A stretch of 36,542 nucleotides of DNA from positions 1-36,542 of the forward strand of contig JASBSR010000034.1 in NCBI GenBank assembly GCA_030148865.1, in the 5' to 3' direction. Shown piece by piece: positions 25,409 to 35,858 of the stretch. Source of the DNA: Gammaproteobacteria bacterium. Its GTDB lineage: Bacteria > Pseudomonadota > Gammaproteobacteria > SZUA-229. Every line of letters starts with the position of its first letter. The first letter of the stretch is position 1. Made by a program: the position numbers and the translations under genes. Under the pieces are notes generated by a model. It saw nothing but the letters and a program-made list of their open reading frames with translations. It had not been told where the DNA came from and ran no database searches.

Positions 25409-27742
25409 TTATGGTGGCGGTGGTGCAAGCACTTCGCGTGAGCCATTAGACTGCATCGCGCTGACAACGCCGGCGGCTTCCATTTCCTCGATCATTCTGG
25501 CGGCCCGGTTGTAACCAATTTTTAATCGACGTTGTACGTAAGAAATTGAAGCCTTGCGACTCTCGGTGACAATTGCCACTGCCTGATCATACAGCGCGTC
25601 GGCAGCATCACTGCCGCCAGGCGATTCACCGGGTAAGACTATGCTTGCCGAACTTTCCTGGGTGATGGTGGCAATATAATCCGGTTCGCTTTGTTGTTTC
25701 AGGAATCGCACCACATTATGCACTTCGTGGTCATCAACAAAGGCACCGTGGATACGGGTTGGCATATTACTGCCTGACTCCATGTACAGCATATCACCGT
25801 GTCCCAGTAGCTGTTCGGCTCCCATCTGATCGAGAATGGTGCGCGAATCGACGCGCGACGACACCTGAAATGCGATACGTGTCGGAATATTGGATTTAAT
25901 CAGACCCGTAATCACGTCCACCGAGGGTCGCTGTGTGGCGAGTATCAGATGAATTCCGGAGGCGCGTGCTTTTTGTGCCAGACGTGCGATCAGTTCTTCA
26001 ATTTTTTTACCCACCACCATGAACAGATCAGCGAATTCATCAACCACCACCACAATGTAGGGCAAATGTGTCAATTTCTGCGGTTGTGCGCCCGGCGCCT
26101 GATGGTCAGGATCAAACAGCGGGTCTTCCAGCGGCCGGCCGGCCTCAATGGCTTCTTTTACTTTACGGTTATAACCCGTGATGTTGCGAACACCGAGCGC
26201 TGCCATCAGCGCATAACGGCTTTCCATTTCACCCACACACCAGCGCAGCGCATTCGCCGCGTCTTTCATATCGGTCACCACCGGGGTGAGTAAATGCGGG
26301 ATGCCATCGTAGACATTCAACTCCAGCATTTTCGGGTCAATCAGAATCATGCGCACTTCTGATGGCTTGCTTTTATAGAGCAGACTCATCAGCATAGCGT
26401 TCACCGCCACCGACTTACCCGAACCGGTGGTACCGGCAACCAGTAAATGCGGCATTTTCGCGAGATCAGCAACCACCGGATTGCCCGAAATATCTTTACC
26501 CAGCCCCAGCGTTAATGCTGAGCTGGATTTATCGTATTGTTTCGACATCATGATTTCGCCGAGCGAAACAATTTCGCGATGCTCGTTGGGAATTTCCAGA
26601 CCCACTACTGATTTGCCGGGAATGACTTCGACCACAAATACGCTTTGCACCGATAACGAACGTGCCAGATCGCGCGACAGCGAAGTGATTTTGCTGGCTT
26701 TCACGCCCGGCGCTGGTTGCATTTCAAAACGTGTGATCACCGGGCCGGGGTGCACCGCGACCACTTCGACTTCGACACCAAAGTCTGCGAGTTTGATTTC
26801 TACCAACCGCGACAGCGCTTCCAGGGCTTCATTGGAATATCCTTTCTCGTGCGGCTGCGGTGGATCAAGCAGGCGCAGTGCCGGTAGTTCAGAATCCACC
26901 GGGGCTTCGAATAATGCGATTTGTTTTTCGCGGTCGAGGCGTTCTGAAATTTCGACTTTTTTCACCACCGGTTCGATGCGCACTTTTTCAACACCGCGCG
27001 CCTTGCGTTCGGCGCTACGTTGCCGGTCGGCCTCGACCATGTCGTGACGTTTTTGTTTGGCCTCATCCCCGGCGCGGCGTTCCTGTAGATATTCGTACAG
27101 TGCCAGTGCTTTTTGCTGTGCCCAGAGCACGGTTTTCAGCATCGCCAGACCGATGATATCGATCACCCTGAACCACGACAAACCAGTGAACAGAGTGATC
27201 CCGGCGAGAAACACCGCAAGTAACAATAAGGTGGAACCCAGCAGACCCAGCACCCCGGCCATGGCATCCCCCAGCCAGCGCCCGAGTATGCCACCACCGT
27301 CCAGCGGCAGCACATCGGCTGCCAGCACAAAATGCATACTGGTCAGGGCGCAGCCGCTGGCAAGGGTGACAAAAAAACCGGCCCAGCGAATCCCGAGCAC
27401 GTGGAAATCAATCTCATCCGAACCGGCATCGCGATGATTACGCCGCAGCACCAGCCAGCCACTGTAGGCCAGCATGATCGGGAACAGATAGGCTAAATAG
27501 CCGAATAAATTGAACAGCACATCGGCAAACCAGGCCCCCACCACACCGGTGGCGTTATGGATCGCTTCCCGCGGCCCGGTGTGCGACCAGCCGGGATCAT
27601 CGACGTGGTAGGTGATCAGCGCAGCCAGCAAAAATAATGCGAGCGCGCTCAGCACCAGCATAGCGCCTTCGCGCAGACCATGTGCGACGTGCGTTTTAAG
27701 CTCGGTGCCTGTTGGAGTTTTTGTACGGCGTGCCTGGGCCAA
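25409..27742 (-). CDS. ftsK: DNA translocase FtsK
   Basis: FtsK pumps DNA at the division septum and activates XerCD at dif. The 777-aa protein has an N-terminal domain with four or so membrane segments (about residues 27-200), a short basic linker and a motor domain with Walker [10 protein letters not shown] (436-444) and [11 protein letters not shown]. The winged-helix gamma domain at the end ([19 protein letters not shown]) reads KOPS. The linker is much shorter than in E. coli (1329 aa), as in Pseudomonas-type FtsK. The start is TTG with a GGGAAG site upstream; no ATG lies before the first membrane segment. ald lies 100 bases upstream. Confidence 0.95.
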   Translation of the reverse strand: MAQARRTKTPTGTELKTHVAHGLREGAMLVLSALALFLLAALITYHVDDPGWSHTGPREAIHNATGVVGAWFADVLFNLFGYLAYLFPIMLAYSGWLVLRRNHRDAGSDEIDFHVLGIRWAGFFVTLASGCALTSMHFVLAADVLPLDGGGILGRWLGDAMAGVLGLLGSTLLLLAVFLAGITLFTGLSWFRVIDIIGLAMLKTVLWAQQKALALYEYLQERRAGDEAKQKRHDMVEADRQRSAERKARGVEKVRIEPVVKKVEISERLDREKQIALFEAPVDSELPALRLLDPPQPHEKGYSNEALEALSRLVEIKLADFGVEVEVVAVHPGPVITRFEMQPAPGVKASKITSLSRDLARSLSVQSVFVVEVIPGKSVVGLEIPNEHREIVSLGEIMMSKQYDKSSSALTLGLGKDISGNPVVADLAKMPHLLVAGTTGSGKSVAVNAMLMSLLYKSKPSEVRMILIDPKMLELNVYDGIPHLLTPVVTDMKDAANALRWCVGEMESRYALMAALGVRNITGYNRKVKEAIEAGRPLEDPLFDPDHQAPGAQPQKLTHLPYIVVVVDEFADLFMVVGKKIEELIARLAQKARASGIHLILATQRPSVDVITGLIKSNIPTRIAFQVSSRVDSRTILDQMGAEQLLGHGDMLYMESGSNMPTRIHGAFVDDHEVHNVVRFLKQQSEPDYIATITQESSASIVLPGESPGGSDAADALYDQAVAIVTESRKASISYVQRRLKIGYNRAARMIEEMEAAGVVSAMQSNGSREVLAPPPP

Positions 27743-27845
27743 TCAGTTCTTCCCGACGGTGGTAATGAAGTTTTGGCCAAACGCTGGCCATGGAGTTCCA
27801 TTCTACCCAAGATGGGGCGGCAGGGTACACCGCATTATTGCGGAT

Positions 27846-28934
27846 TCAGGTCAATGCCTGTCGCAACACTGGATCGACCACCCTGCCCGCCTGTATCGCC
27901 ATTGCCCGCACTAACGCCGGGCTCGGCACTGGCGTGTCTGGCTCTCGACTCCGATCCCAGGCTACCACCAGCTGCATAATATAAGGGGTAATCACACTCG
28001 ACAACGCCTGCGTCGCCGTCCGCGGCACCGCGCCGGGCATATTGGCTACCGCCGAGATCAGGACACCGGACTGGCGATACACTGGCTGCTGTGCCGATGT
28101 CGTGCGCACGCCCTCAACACAACCGCCCTGGTCGATGGCGATATCGATAATCACCGTCCCCGGGGACATCCGCGCTATCGTCGTCTGGCTCAGCACCACC
28201 GGTGCCCGCCGCCCCGCCAGCATCACCGCGCCAATCACCAGATCGGCCTGTTCGCAGAACTCGGCGATGGCCTCGGGGCTGGCCTCGTGGGTTTGAATCT
28301 GCGGCCAGCGCTGGCCCAGGGCGGAGAGTCTTTTCAGATTTAAATCAAATGCAGCCACATCCGCGCCGAGAGCAACGGCCATCGCCAGGGCATGGCTACC
28401 CGCCACCCCCGCACCCAGTACCACCACCCGCCCCGAATCACTCCCTCGGACACCGCCCAGCAGCACACCGCGGGTATTGTCGCCGCAGAGCAAATCCGCG
28501 CCACGCAGCACCGCCAGCCGGCCGGCAATCGCGCTCATCGGTGCCAGTAGCGGAAAGCGGTCCTGGTCGCTGACCGCCTCGAACGGAATTGCGCTCAGGC
28601 CAATCTCACAGAGGCGCGCCACCAGCGCAGGATCTGCCGCCAGATGCAGGAAACTAAACACAATGTGATGCGAGTTGAGCAATTCAAGATCTGCCGGCAG
28701 CGGCTGTTTTACTTTAACGATGAGCTCAGCAGCCTGATATAGTTCGGCAGCTGTCGCCAGCACAGCAACACCCGCCTGCTGATAATCTGCATCGGTATAG
28801 CCACTGGCGTCACCTGCGGCCGTTTCCAGAAAAACACGGGCACCCGCCTGCACCAGCGCAGCACAATCACCCGGGCTCAGTGCGACCCGACCTTCGCCGG
28901 GCATAATCTCTTTGGGGACACCGATAGTCAGCAT
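27846..28934 (-). CDS. ald: Alanine dehydrogenase
   Basis: This enzyme interconverts alanine and pyruvate plus ammonia with NAD. Counting from the ATG at 28934, the 362-aa protein starts TIGVPKEIMPGEGRVALSP, has the substrate Lys region KVKQPLPADLELL and the catalytic His region FSFLHLAADP. The Rossmann motif is VVLGAGVAGSHALAMAVALG, and GGCVEG and TPYIMQLV come later. It is slightly shorter than usual (about 370). A GAGGA site lies nine bases before this ATG; the frame extends 16 codons more. It reads toward ftsK and is divergent from trxB. Confidence 0.92.
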   Translation of the reverse strand: MLTIGVPKEIMPGEGRVALSPGDCAALVQAGARVFLETAAGDASGYTDADYQQAGVAVLATAAELYQAAELIVKVKQPLPADLELLNSHHIVFSFLHLAADPALVARLCEIGLSAIPFEAVSDQDRFPLLAPMSAIAGRLAVLRGADLLCGDNTRGVLLGGVRGSDSGRVVVLGAGVAGSHALAMAVALGADVAAFDLNLKRLSALGQRWPQIQTHEASPEAIAEFCEQADLVIGAVMLAGRRAPVVLSQTTIARMSPGTVIIDIAIDQGGCVEGVRTTSAQQPVYRQSGVLISAVANMPGAVPRTATQALSSVITPYIMQLVVAWDRSREPDTPVPSPALVRAMAIQAGRVVDPVLRQALT

Positions 28935-28956
28935 AATTTCAGTCCTCAGCCTGTAA

Positions 28957-30045
<1,089 letters not shown>

Positions 30046-30060
30046 CGAAATATTGTTGCC

Positions 30061-31200
30061 GTGAACGCAACCATCTCAACCAGCATTGCTGAAATTGATG
30101 CTGCGCAATGGAACGCGCTGCTCACTAACGATTACCCTTTTCTGCAACACGACTTTCTGCTCGCGCTGGAACAACACGACTGTCTCCAGCCCTGGGGCTG
30201 GCACCCGGTGATATTTCAGGTTCACAATGATGCCGGTGAACTGGTCGCAGCCTGTAACAGTTACATCAAAGATAATTCCTACGGCGAGTTTGTGTTCGAC
30301 TGGGCATGGGCCGAGGCTTATCAACGTCATCAGTTGCCCTACTACCCCAAACTGGTGGCCTCGGTTCCGTTCACCCCGGCACAAGGTTCGCGCCTGCTGG
30401 TCAAAAACAATGAACGCGCACTCAAGCAGCAATTAATACAAATGATGCAGTCATTCTGTGTAAAACAGAATTTATCATCGGCGCATTTTTTGTTTTGCGA
30501 AGACGACGACATGCAGGTGTTCCACGAGGAGAATCTGCTGACGCGTTTTGATTATCAGTATCACTGGCATAATCAGAACTATGAAAGTTTTGATGCTTTT
30601 CTGCAAACACTAACCTCAAAACGCAGAAAAAATATTAAACGCGAACGCCGCATTGCAACGCAGAGTGGCGTAAAAATCGAAATACTTCACGGCACCGAAC
30701 TCAATGAACTGCAATGGCAAAAACTCTATGAATTTTACCGCGTGACATTTTTACGCAAATCGGGCGCCCCCACATTCACGCTGGCGTTTTTTAAAGCAGT
30801 TGCACATTATCTACGTGCCGCCCTTGCTATGCATAATGATGAAATTGTCGCTGGCGCCATTTTATACCAGGGCAATAACACACTCTATGGCCGCCACTGG
30901 GGCAGTGTTGAGCACTATAACCAGTTGCATTTTGAAGTGTGTTATTACCGCGGCATCGAATACTGCATCGACCATAAACTGGCATGCTTTGAGCCCGGCG
31001 CTCAGGGTGAACACAAAATCTGGCGTGGTTTTCTACCGGTAAAAACTCGCTCTGCGCACTGGATCGAACACCAGGGCTTTCGCGCTGCTATCAGTGAGTT
31101 TCTCAACCGTGAAGCTCAGGCGGTGGATCATTACGGTCATGAACTTATGGATGCCAGCCCTTATAAAAACGTAGCTGGCAAATGCAGCGCTGAAGACTAA
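30061..31200 (+). CDS. GNAT-like protein of the DUF482/FemAB-like family
   Basis: The 379-aa product matches the widespread uncharacterised DUF482 family (COG3146), which has the double GNAT fold of FemAB-type aminoacyltransferases. Typical stretches are WNALLTNDYPFLQHDFLLAL, CNSYIKDNSYGEFVFDWAWA and YYPKLVASVPFTPAQGSRLL. SKRRKNIKRERR begins the second half, and FEPGAQGEHKIWRGFLPVKT is the family's most conserved block. No signal peptide is seen. Its substrate is unknown. The start is GTG, 15 bases after trxB, with only a weak ribosome-binding site. aat follows after 3 bases, and the neighbourhood suggests an acyl- or aminoacyl-transfer theme, but that is inference. Confidence 0.87.
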   Translation: MNATISTSIAEIDAAQWNALLTNDYPFLQHDFLLALEQHDCLQPWGWHPVIFQVHNDAGELVAACNSYIKDNSYGEFVFDWAWAEAYQRHQLPYYPKLVASVPFTPAQGSRLLVKNNERALKQQLIQMMQSFCVKQNLSSAHFLFCEDDDMQVFHEENLLTRFDYQYHWHNQNYESFDAFLQTLTSKRRKNIKRERRIATQSGVKIEILHGTELNELQWQKLYEFYRVTFLRKSGAPTFTLAFFKAVAHYLRAALAMHNDEIVAGAILYQGNNTLYGRHWGSVEHYNQLHFEVCYYRGIEYCIDHKLACFEPGAQGEHKIWRGFLPVKTRSAHWIEHQGFRAAISEFLNREAQAVDHYGHELMDASPYKNVAGKCSAED

Positions 31201-31203
31201 GGC

Positions 31204-31863
31204 ATGGAAGACGCACCTCTGCTCTGGTTGCCGCAAGATTTCTATGGTTCGTTTCCATCACCGCGACTCGCCCTGCTCGACCCCGACGGCCTGCTCGCTG
31301 CCGGAGGCAATCTGCACCCCGATACCCTTCTACAGGCGTATTCTCAGGGCATATTTCCATGGTACAGCGGCGATCAACCAATACTCTGGTGGTCACCGAA
31401 CCCGCGTTGCGTTTTGTCTCCTGACAAATTTCACATCTCGCGCAGTTTTCGGCGCACGCTCAATCAGCAGCCATTTGACATTCGATACAATACCGCATTT
31501 CGTGACGTGATGCTGGCCTGCGCCGAACCCCGTACCAATCAGGAAGGCACCTGGATTACTGATGATATGCTGGCCGCCTATTGCCGGCTACACACATTAG
31601 GGCATGCGCATTCAGTCGAGTGCTGGCACCACGGCGAGCTGGTCGGTGGCATTTATGGCATACAGCTGGGCGATGTATTTTTTGGCGAGTCCATGTTCAG
31701 CCGCAAAAAAGATGCCTCCAAGGTAGCGATGCATTATATCTGTCAGCAATTACAGCCAGCGCTAATCGATGCCCAGGTGTACTCACCGCATCTCGAATCT
31801 CTGGGCGCAGAATTGATCGATCGCGAACATTTTATGCGTCTGCTGAACTCGTATATAAAGTAA
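31204..31863 (+). CDS. aat: Leucyl/phenylalanyl-tRNA-protein transferase
   Basis: Aat adds Leu or Phe to N-terminal Lys or Arg, making substrates for ClpS-ClpAP (N-end rule). The 219-aa protein begins LPQDFYGSFPSPRLALLDPDGLLAAGG-like sequence (FPSPRLALLDPDGLLAAGG), then GIFPWYSGDQPILWWSPNPR, TWITDDMLAAYCRLHTLGHA and GGIYGIQLGDVFFGESMFSR. All are the family's hallmark blocks. The ATG lies 3 bases after the DUF482 gene, so the two are co-transcribed. Confidence 0.96.
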   Translation: MEDAPLLWLPQDFYGSFPSPRLALLDPDGLLAAGGNLHPDTLLQAYSQGIFPWYSGDQPILWWSPNPRCVLSPDKFHISRSFRRTLNQQPFDIRYNTAFRDVMLACAEPRTNQEGTWITDDMLAAYCRLHTLGHAHSVECWHHGELVGGIYGIQLGDVFFGESMFSRKKDASKVAMHYICQQLQPALIDAQVYSPHLESLGAELIDREHFMRLLNSYIK

Positions 31864-31868
31864 GAAAA

Positions 31869-31883
31869 CGGGCTGTCAGCCCG
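31869..31883 (+). terminator. Hairpin after aat
   Basis: CGGGCT-GTC-AGCCCG forms a perfect 6-bp stem six bases after the aat stop. No T-tract follows, so termination may be weak. Confidence 0.4.
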
Positions 31884-31890
31884 ACTCAGC

Positions 31891-31919
31891 TTCGCTTCAG
31901 GTCTCGACTTCGATATAAT
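31891..31919 (+). promoter_or_regulatory. Candidate promoter of thrC
   Basis: A perfect -10 hexamer TATAAT is at 31914-31919, 26 bases before the thrC ATG. The sequence 17 bp upstream (TTCGCT, 31891-31896) matches the -35 consensus poorly. The leader would be about 20 bases, too short for an attenuator. Confidence 0.5.
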
Positions 31920-31945
31920 TCGCGAAACTTTTCTCCGGATCCCAC

Positions 31946-33415
31946 ATGAAATTTATCGAAACCCGTGGCAACGATGGCCAGCACCCGCAGCTGGCCAGCT
32001 TTTCCGAGGCCATTCTCAACCCGATATCATCCTTCGGTGGGCTCTATTCCCCCGAATCGCTGCCCGATCTGGGTCTGGATTTTCTCGAAGCGCACCTCAC
32101 CACAGATTATCGGGTGCTGGCACGCGACATCCTTGGCGCTTTCGAAATTGATGTCGACGCGGATTTCATCGAACAGGCACTGGCACTATACGATCTGTTC
32201 GATGATCCCGCGAACCCGGTGCCGGTGGTCAAGGTGCATGATGATCTTTATATCAGCGAGCTGTATCACGGCCCGACGCGTGCCTTCAAGGATATGGCGC
32301 TGCAGCCCTTCGGTGTGGTGTTATCCGCGATCGCGCAACAGCGTAACGAACAGTACTTAATCCTCGCTGCCACCTCCGGCGACACTGGCCCAGCCGCACT
32401 GGAAACATTTAAGAACAGGCCTAATGTTCGTGTCGCCTGCATGTATCCGGTCGGTGGCACCTCTGATGTCCAGCGTCTGCAAATGGTGACCGAAGACGCC
32501 AGCAATCTGAAAGTCATCGGCGTTAAAGGCGACTTCGATGATACTCAGAACGCACTCAAGACATTACTGGGGTCGGCCGGTTTTAAAGCTAAACTCAAAG
32601 AAAAAAACATTCATCTTTCAGCCGCGAATTCGGTTAACTTTGGCCGTATTATTTTTCAGACGATTTATCACATCCATTCGTATCTGGAACTGGTGCGCCA
32701 GAACGCAATCAGCATCAGCGAAAAAGTCTATCTGGATGTCCCCAGCGGCAATTTCGGCAATGCCCTCGGTGGCTATTACGCAATGAAGATGGGACTACCG
32801 GTGGAAAAGATTCTGATTGCATCGAATACAAATAATATTCTCACGCAATTCATCAATAGCGGTGTCTATGATCTGAGAGACACCAGCGTAATTCCGACAA
32901 CATCACCGGCGATGGATATTTTAATTTCATCGAATATCGAACGCATTCTATTTGATCTGTTTGGTAGCGCACGCACCCGAGAACTGATGCGACAGCTGAG
33001 TACCGAGAAAAAGTATCATTTAAATGAATCCGAACTTGCCCGATTACAGACCATCTTCGCCGCCGACTTCTGTAACGACCAGGAAGGCAAGCAATATATC
33101 AAAACTGCCTTTGCTGGTGGTTATCTCATGGACCCGCACACCGCGACCTGTTTCAAGGCCTACGATAGCTGCCGTGACAGGCCGCTGAAAACCATCGCTT
33201 ACTCAACTGCCGAATGGACCAAGTTTTCACCCGTGATCGCCAACGCCCTCACTGGAGAAGTCGACGCCCATGATATTGATGCGCTGAAATCGATTGCGGA
33301 AAAAGCCAATATCAAAATTCCACCGACGATCAACGAGCTGTTTAGTAAGCCCATCACGCAAAAGTCAGTGATCGAAAAAGATCAGATCGAAGCGGAGATA
33401 TTAAGTTTTTTATAA
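31946..33415 (+). CDS. thrC: Threonine synthase
   Basis: ThrC converts O-phosphohomoserine to threonine with pyridoxal phosphate. The 489-aa protein has the N-terminal MKFIETRGNDGQHP-like block, GGLYSPESLP and the cofactor Lys115 in ELYHGPTRAFKDMALQ. LAATSGDTGPAALETF (phosphate loop) and SANSVNFGRIIFQTIYHI follow. It is longer than E. coli ThrC (428 aa) and fits the longer form common in Pseudomonas-like bacteria. It has its own promoter and stands alone, convergent with hom; in many relatives hom and thrC are adjacent and read together. Confidence 0.95.
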   Translation: MKFIETRGNDGQHPQLASFSEAILNPISSFGGLYSPESLPDLGLDFLEAHLTTDYRVLARDILGAFEIDVDADFIEQALALYDLFDDPANPVPVVKVHDDLYISELYHGPTRAFKDMALQPFGVVLSAIAQQRNEQYLILAATSGDTGPAALETFKNRPNVRVACMYPVGGTSDVQRLQMVTEDASNLKVIGVKGDFDDTQNALKTLLGSAGFKAKLKEKNIHLSAANSVNFGRIIFQTIYHIHSYLELVRQNAISISEKVYLDVPSGNFGNALGGYYAMKMGLPVEKILIASNTNNILTQFINSGVYDLRDTSVIPTTSPAMDILISSNIERILFDLFGSARTRELMRQLSTEKKYHLNESELARLQTIFAADFCNDQEGKQYIKTAFAGGYLMDPHTATCFKAYDSCRDRPLKTIAYSTAEWTKFSPVIANALTGEVDAHDIDALKSIAEKANIKIPPTINELFSKPITQKSVIEKDQIEAEILSFL

Positions 33416-33435
33416 AAACAGATATTGGCCGCGAA

Positions 33436-33520
33436 GAACGCAAGGAACGCAAAAATAAACCCTGGCTTTTGTTGGCTCGCAATGATGGGTTACGGTGTTT
33501 CTGGCGCCATCCTGTACACT
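33436..33520. repeat. Short repeat-like sequences after thrC
   Basis: GAACGCAA occurs twice (33436-33443 and 33445-33452) in a stretch of the CGCGAAGAACGC type. Further on, GATGGGTTACGG and GCGCCATCCTGTAC (33484-33518) look like a worn copy of the short GATGGGTTACG... elements seen between genes in many proteobacteria. Family membership is inferred by eye. Confidence 0.3.
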
Positions 33521-33588
33521 TAATAATGGGAACCACCATACGTTGTTCGCTGATGCGTCAATGCAAAACCGGATCCCGTGCGTTCTTT

Positions 33589-33876
33589 CTATTTAGAATA
33601 CCTTTTCAACATTTCTTTATAAACATCACCATCTCGTTTTTCAACACTCAATGTTGTAACAATTAACTCATTGTCATTTACGTGGTATGTTAATCGTGAG
33701 AGTGGTCGCTTTCTTTTAATTTTGTATAGGTTCTGACCACCTGAAAGGCGTAATTTTGGAATATGAGGGTTTTCCAGACATTCTGACAATTTCTTTTTGA
33801 AATATTCTCTATCAGGCTTAGGTAACTCTTCCCATTCAGCTAAAGCATTGGGGTGAAATTTTAACTTATAAGTCAT
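33589..33876 (-). CDS. RelE/ParE-family toxin
   Basis: This 95-aa protein should be an mRNA interferase acting in the ribosomal A site. It starts TYKLKFHPNALAEWEELP, and the residues used by E. coli RelE are present at the same or nearly the same positions: Lys52 and Lys54 (YKIKRKR), Arg61 (LSRLTYHV), Arg81 and Tyr86 (KRDGDVY). The toxin therefore appears intact. Its ATG lies inside the end of the antitoxin gene with an 11-base overlap, the usual arrangement for coupled translation. The region is richer in A and T than the flanking genes, which fits recent transfer. Confidence 0.88.
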   Translation of the reverse strand: MTYKLKFHPNALAEWEELPKPDREYFKKKLSECLENPHIPKLRLSGGQNLYKIKRKRPLSRLTYHVNDNELIVTTLSVEKRDGDVYKEMLKRYSK

Positions 33877-34127
33877 CCAGGTTTACTTCAACTGGTTCCT
33901 TGTTATCATTCAAACGATCATTAGCTTGCATTAACAGCACCAAGTCTTCCATTGCCTCGGTCATGGTTTCAAATAGTTCTGGCGGAACCGCATAAAAGCA
34001 TGGCTCGTTGCTTTTAAGTACAGCAACAGCTTCACCTTCAGACTGCTTAATGACAGCACTGGGGGTTTGCTTTAAAAGCTGTAATGCTGGTAGACATACC
34101 CGCCATCATTTTCGCTACGCTACCCAT
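33866..34127 (-). pseudogene. Phd/YefM (StbD-like) antitoxin gene with a frameshift
   Basis: From the ATG at 34127 (GAGGTG site upstream) the frame reads MGSVAKMMAGMSTSITAFKA and stops early at a TAA. Skipping one base in a run of five G on the plus strand (34061-34065) restores a full product of 86 aa, continuing SAVIKQSEGEAVAVLKSNEP and CFYAVPPELFETMTEAMEDL and ending VEVNLDDL. This matches StbD/YefM-like antitoxins: an N-terminal DNA-binding part and a C-terminal toxin-neutralising tail. The rest of the gene shows no decay. The break is a real mutation, a sequencing slip in the homopolymer, or a +1 frameshift at CCC-C. Confidence 0.75.
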
Positions 34128-34169
34128 AATATTCACCTCAAGCCATAAATAGAGCTCTTTACGGCTCCA

Positions 34170-34198
34170 AATACAGACCTTTAGTGGATTATTGTAAA
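34170..34198 (-). promoter_or_regulatory. Candidate promoter of the toxin-antitoxin pair
   Basis: On the minus strand TTTACA (34198-34193) and TGTATT (34175-34170) are separated by exactly 17 bp, matching 5 and 4 of 6 consensus positions. The start would fall near 34163. Between it and the antitoxin ATG, GAGC and GCTC form a short inverted repeat (34152-34167) where the antitoxin might bind. Confidence 0.45.
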
Positions 34199-34389
34199 CC
34201 TACAAATTAATCTACTTATAACGTATTGATTATATTATATATTAATGCGGATGGCCGAAGCTCTTGTTTTACGGTGTGACTACAGTTATAAGCCCTGGAA
34301 GCTCTGTTCGAAATGGCGCTTTTAGGAAATACAGCAAGAATATTTCTATTGGAATCGATCGTTTAAGACACAAACAGAGAGCCAGAATG

Positions 34390-34404
34390 AAAAAAACCAA
34401 GGTT
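34390..34404 (-). terminator. Weak terminator-like hairpin after hom
   Basis: On the minus strand a short palindrome AACCTTGGTT is followed by a run of seven T. It lies about 35 bases after the hom stop. The stem is only 4 bp, so the call is uncertain. Confidence 0.3.
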
Positions 34405-34437
34405 GCATGATGGCACAACGACCATATATTTTAACCT

Positions 34438-35751
34438 CTATTTTCCCAGATGCTCGACACGAATACGCACAACTTCGCCCATCACTGAAGTCAGCGCCTG
34501 CACTTCTGCGATCGCGATATTAACATTTTGCTCCAGCACACGCTGTATCAGCAGTACCAGATGCACCACCGCTTCATCTTCTTCCGGTTCTTTCTGTAAC
34601 ACCGCTTCGATGCTGATTTCATGATCGGCGAATATTTCTGAAACTTCTGCCAGCACCCCGGGTTTATCTTCGGCATCAATACGCAAATAATACGCAGTCT
34701 TCACCAGTTCGACAGGCAGTATCGGTGCAACACTCAAAGCGCTCGGCTGAAAACCCAGCGCCGGGACTTTATATACCGCTGGCGCATCAATCAGGCGCAC
34801 AGTATCGATAATATCGGCCACCACTGCAGACGCCGTCGGCTCTGCGCCTGCGCCAGCACCGTAATATAATGTCGGACCAACCGCATCGCCCTGCACCAGT
34901 ACCGCGTTCATCACACCATCGACATTGGCAATCAGACGTTTGCGCGGGATCAGTGTCGGGTGCACACGCAGCTCGATGCCGGCATCGGTTTTACGGGTGA
35001 TGCCCAGATGTTTGATCACATAGCCCAGCTCGCGTGCGTACTCGACATCGACCGTGGTAATCTTGCTGATGCCTTCGGTATAGCATTTCTCGAACTGCAG
35101 TTCGATACCAAATGCAATCGCGGCCAGGATTGTCAGTTTGTGAGCAGCATCAATACCCTCGACATCAAAAGTCGGATCAGCTTCGGCATAGCCCTTCTTC
35201 TGTGCTTCCAGTAATACCTCATCGAAAGCGCGCCCCTTGTCGCGCATTTCAGTAAGAATAAAATTGCCAGTGCCGTTGATAATGCCCGCGATCCATTGAA
35301 TTTGATTGCCCGCCAGACCCTCGCGCAGCGCTTTAATAATAGGGATCCCGCCGGCCACTGCTGCCTCGTACGCCACCGTGACGCCTTTTTCATTGGCGGC
35401 ACGAATGATTTCTGTGCCATGAGTGGCGATCAGGGCTTTATTGGCCGTGACCACGTGCTTGCCATTGGCGATCGCAGTCAGAACCAGCTCGCGCGCCAGA
35501 ATATAGCCACCGATGAGCTCGACCACGATCTGCACCTCAGGATCGTTAACCACCTCGGCGGCATCTTCGGTGAGTTTGACTTTGGCCGGGTCAAAAATGG
35601 TCTGTGAGGCAATTCCCAGACCAGCGACATGTGTAATTTCGATGGCACGACCGAGTCGGCGCTGAATTTCTTCGGCGTTACGCAATAAAACAGTGGCCGT
35701 ACCACCACCCACAGTACCCAGACCCAGAAGGCCGACTTTGACAGCTTGCAA
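34438..35751 (-). CDS. hom: Homoserine dehydrogenase
   Basis: Hom reduces aspartate semialdehyde to homoserine, the branch point to threonine and methionine. The 437-aa protein has the NAD(P) motif GLLGLGTVGGGTATVL, VTANKALIATHGTEI, the catalytic blocks YEAAVAGGIPIIKALREGL and GIINGTGNFILTEM, and YAEADPTFDVEGIDAAHKL. A C-terminal ACT domain (about residues 350-430, LRIDAEDKPGVLAEVSEIF) suggests threonine feedback. It has no aspartokinase part, unlike E. coli ThrA. The start is TTG with a strong GAGGGGAG site upstream. It is convergent with thrC. Confidence 0.96.
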   Translation of the reverse strand: MQAVKVGLLGLGTVGGGTATVLLRNAEEIQRRLGRAIEITHVAGLGIASQTIFDPAKVKLTEDAAEVVNDPEVQIVVELIGGYILARELVLTAIANGKHVVTANKALIATHGTEIIRAANEKGVTVAYEAAVAGGIPIIKALREGLAGNQIQWIAGIINGTGNFILTEMRDKGRAFDEVLLEAQKKGYAEADPTFDVEGIDAAHKLTILAAIAFGIELQFEKCYTEGISKITTVDVEYARELGYVIKHLGITRKTDAGIELRVHPTLIPRKRLIANVDGVMNAVLVQGDAVGPTLYYGAGAGAEPTASAVVADIIDTVRLIDAPAVYKVPALGFQPSALSVAPILPVELVKTAYYLRIDAEDKPGVLAEVSEIFADHEISIEAVLQKEPEEDEAVVHLVLLIQRVLEQNVNIAIAEVQALTSVMGEVVRIRVEHLGK

Positions 35752-35820
35752 GGAAAACTCCCCTCAGATCACTCTAAAGCGCCGAATTCTACTGCAATCC
35801 ACCGATGCGCGCGACTCGCG

Positions 35821-35826
35821 TATAAT
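35821..35826 (+). promoter_or_regulatory. Candidate -10 box of the Mth938-domain gene
   Basis: A perfect TATAAT lies 33 bases before the ATG at 35859. No convincing -35 is found 16-18 bp upstream, so an activator or another sigma factor may be involved. Confidence 0.4.
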
Positions 35827-35858
35827 CTATATCTCTGCCTGGTGCACCCGATGAGTAC

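Larger units (their letters stand above)
34128..34437. other. Gene-free, AT-rich stretch between the antitoxin and hom
   Basis: These 310 bases contain no credible gene. They hold the likely promoter of the toxin-antitoxin pair (34170-34198), an AT-rich run (about 34210-34250) and a weak terminator-like hairpin for hom (34390-34404). Confidence 0.6.

Noticed and set aside
33669-34420. CRISPR array or tandem repeats in the AT-rich region
   Set aside because: No regularly spaced repeat was seen there or anywhere else in the window.
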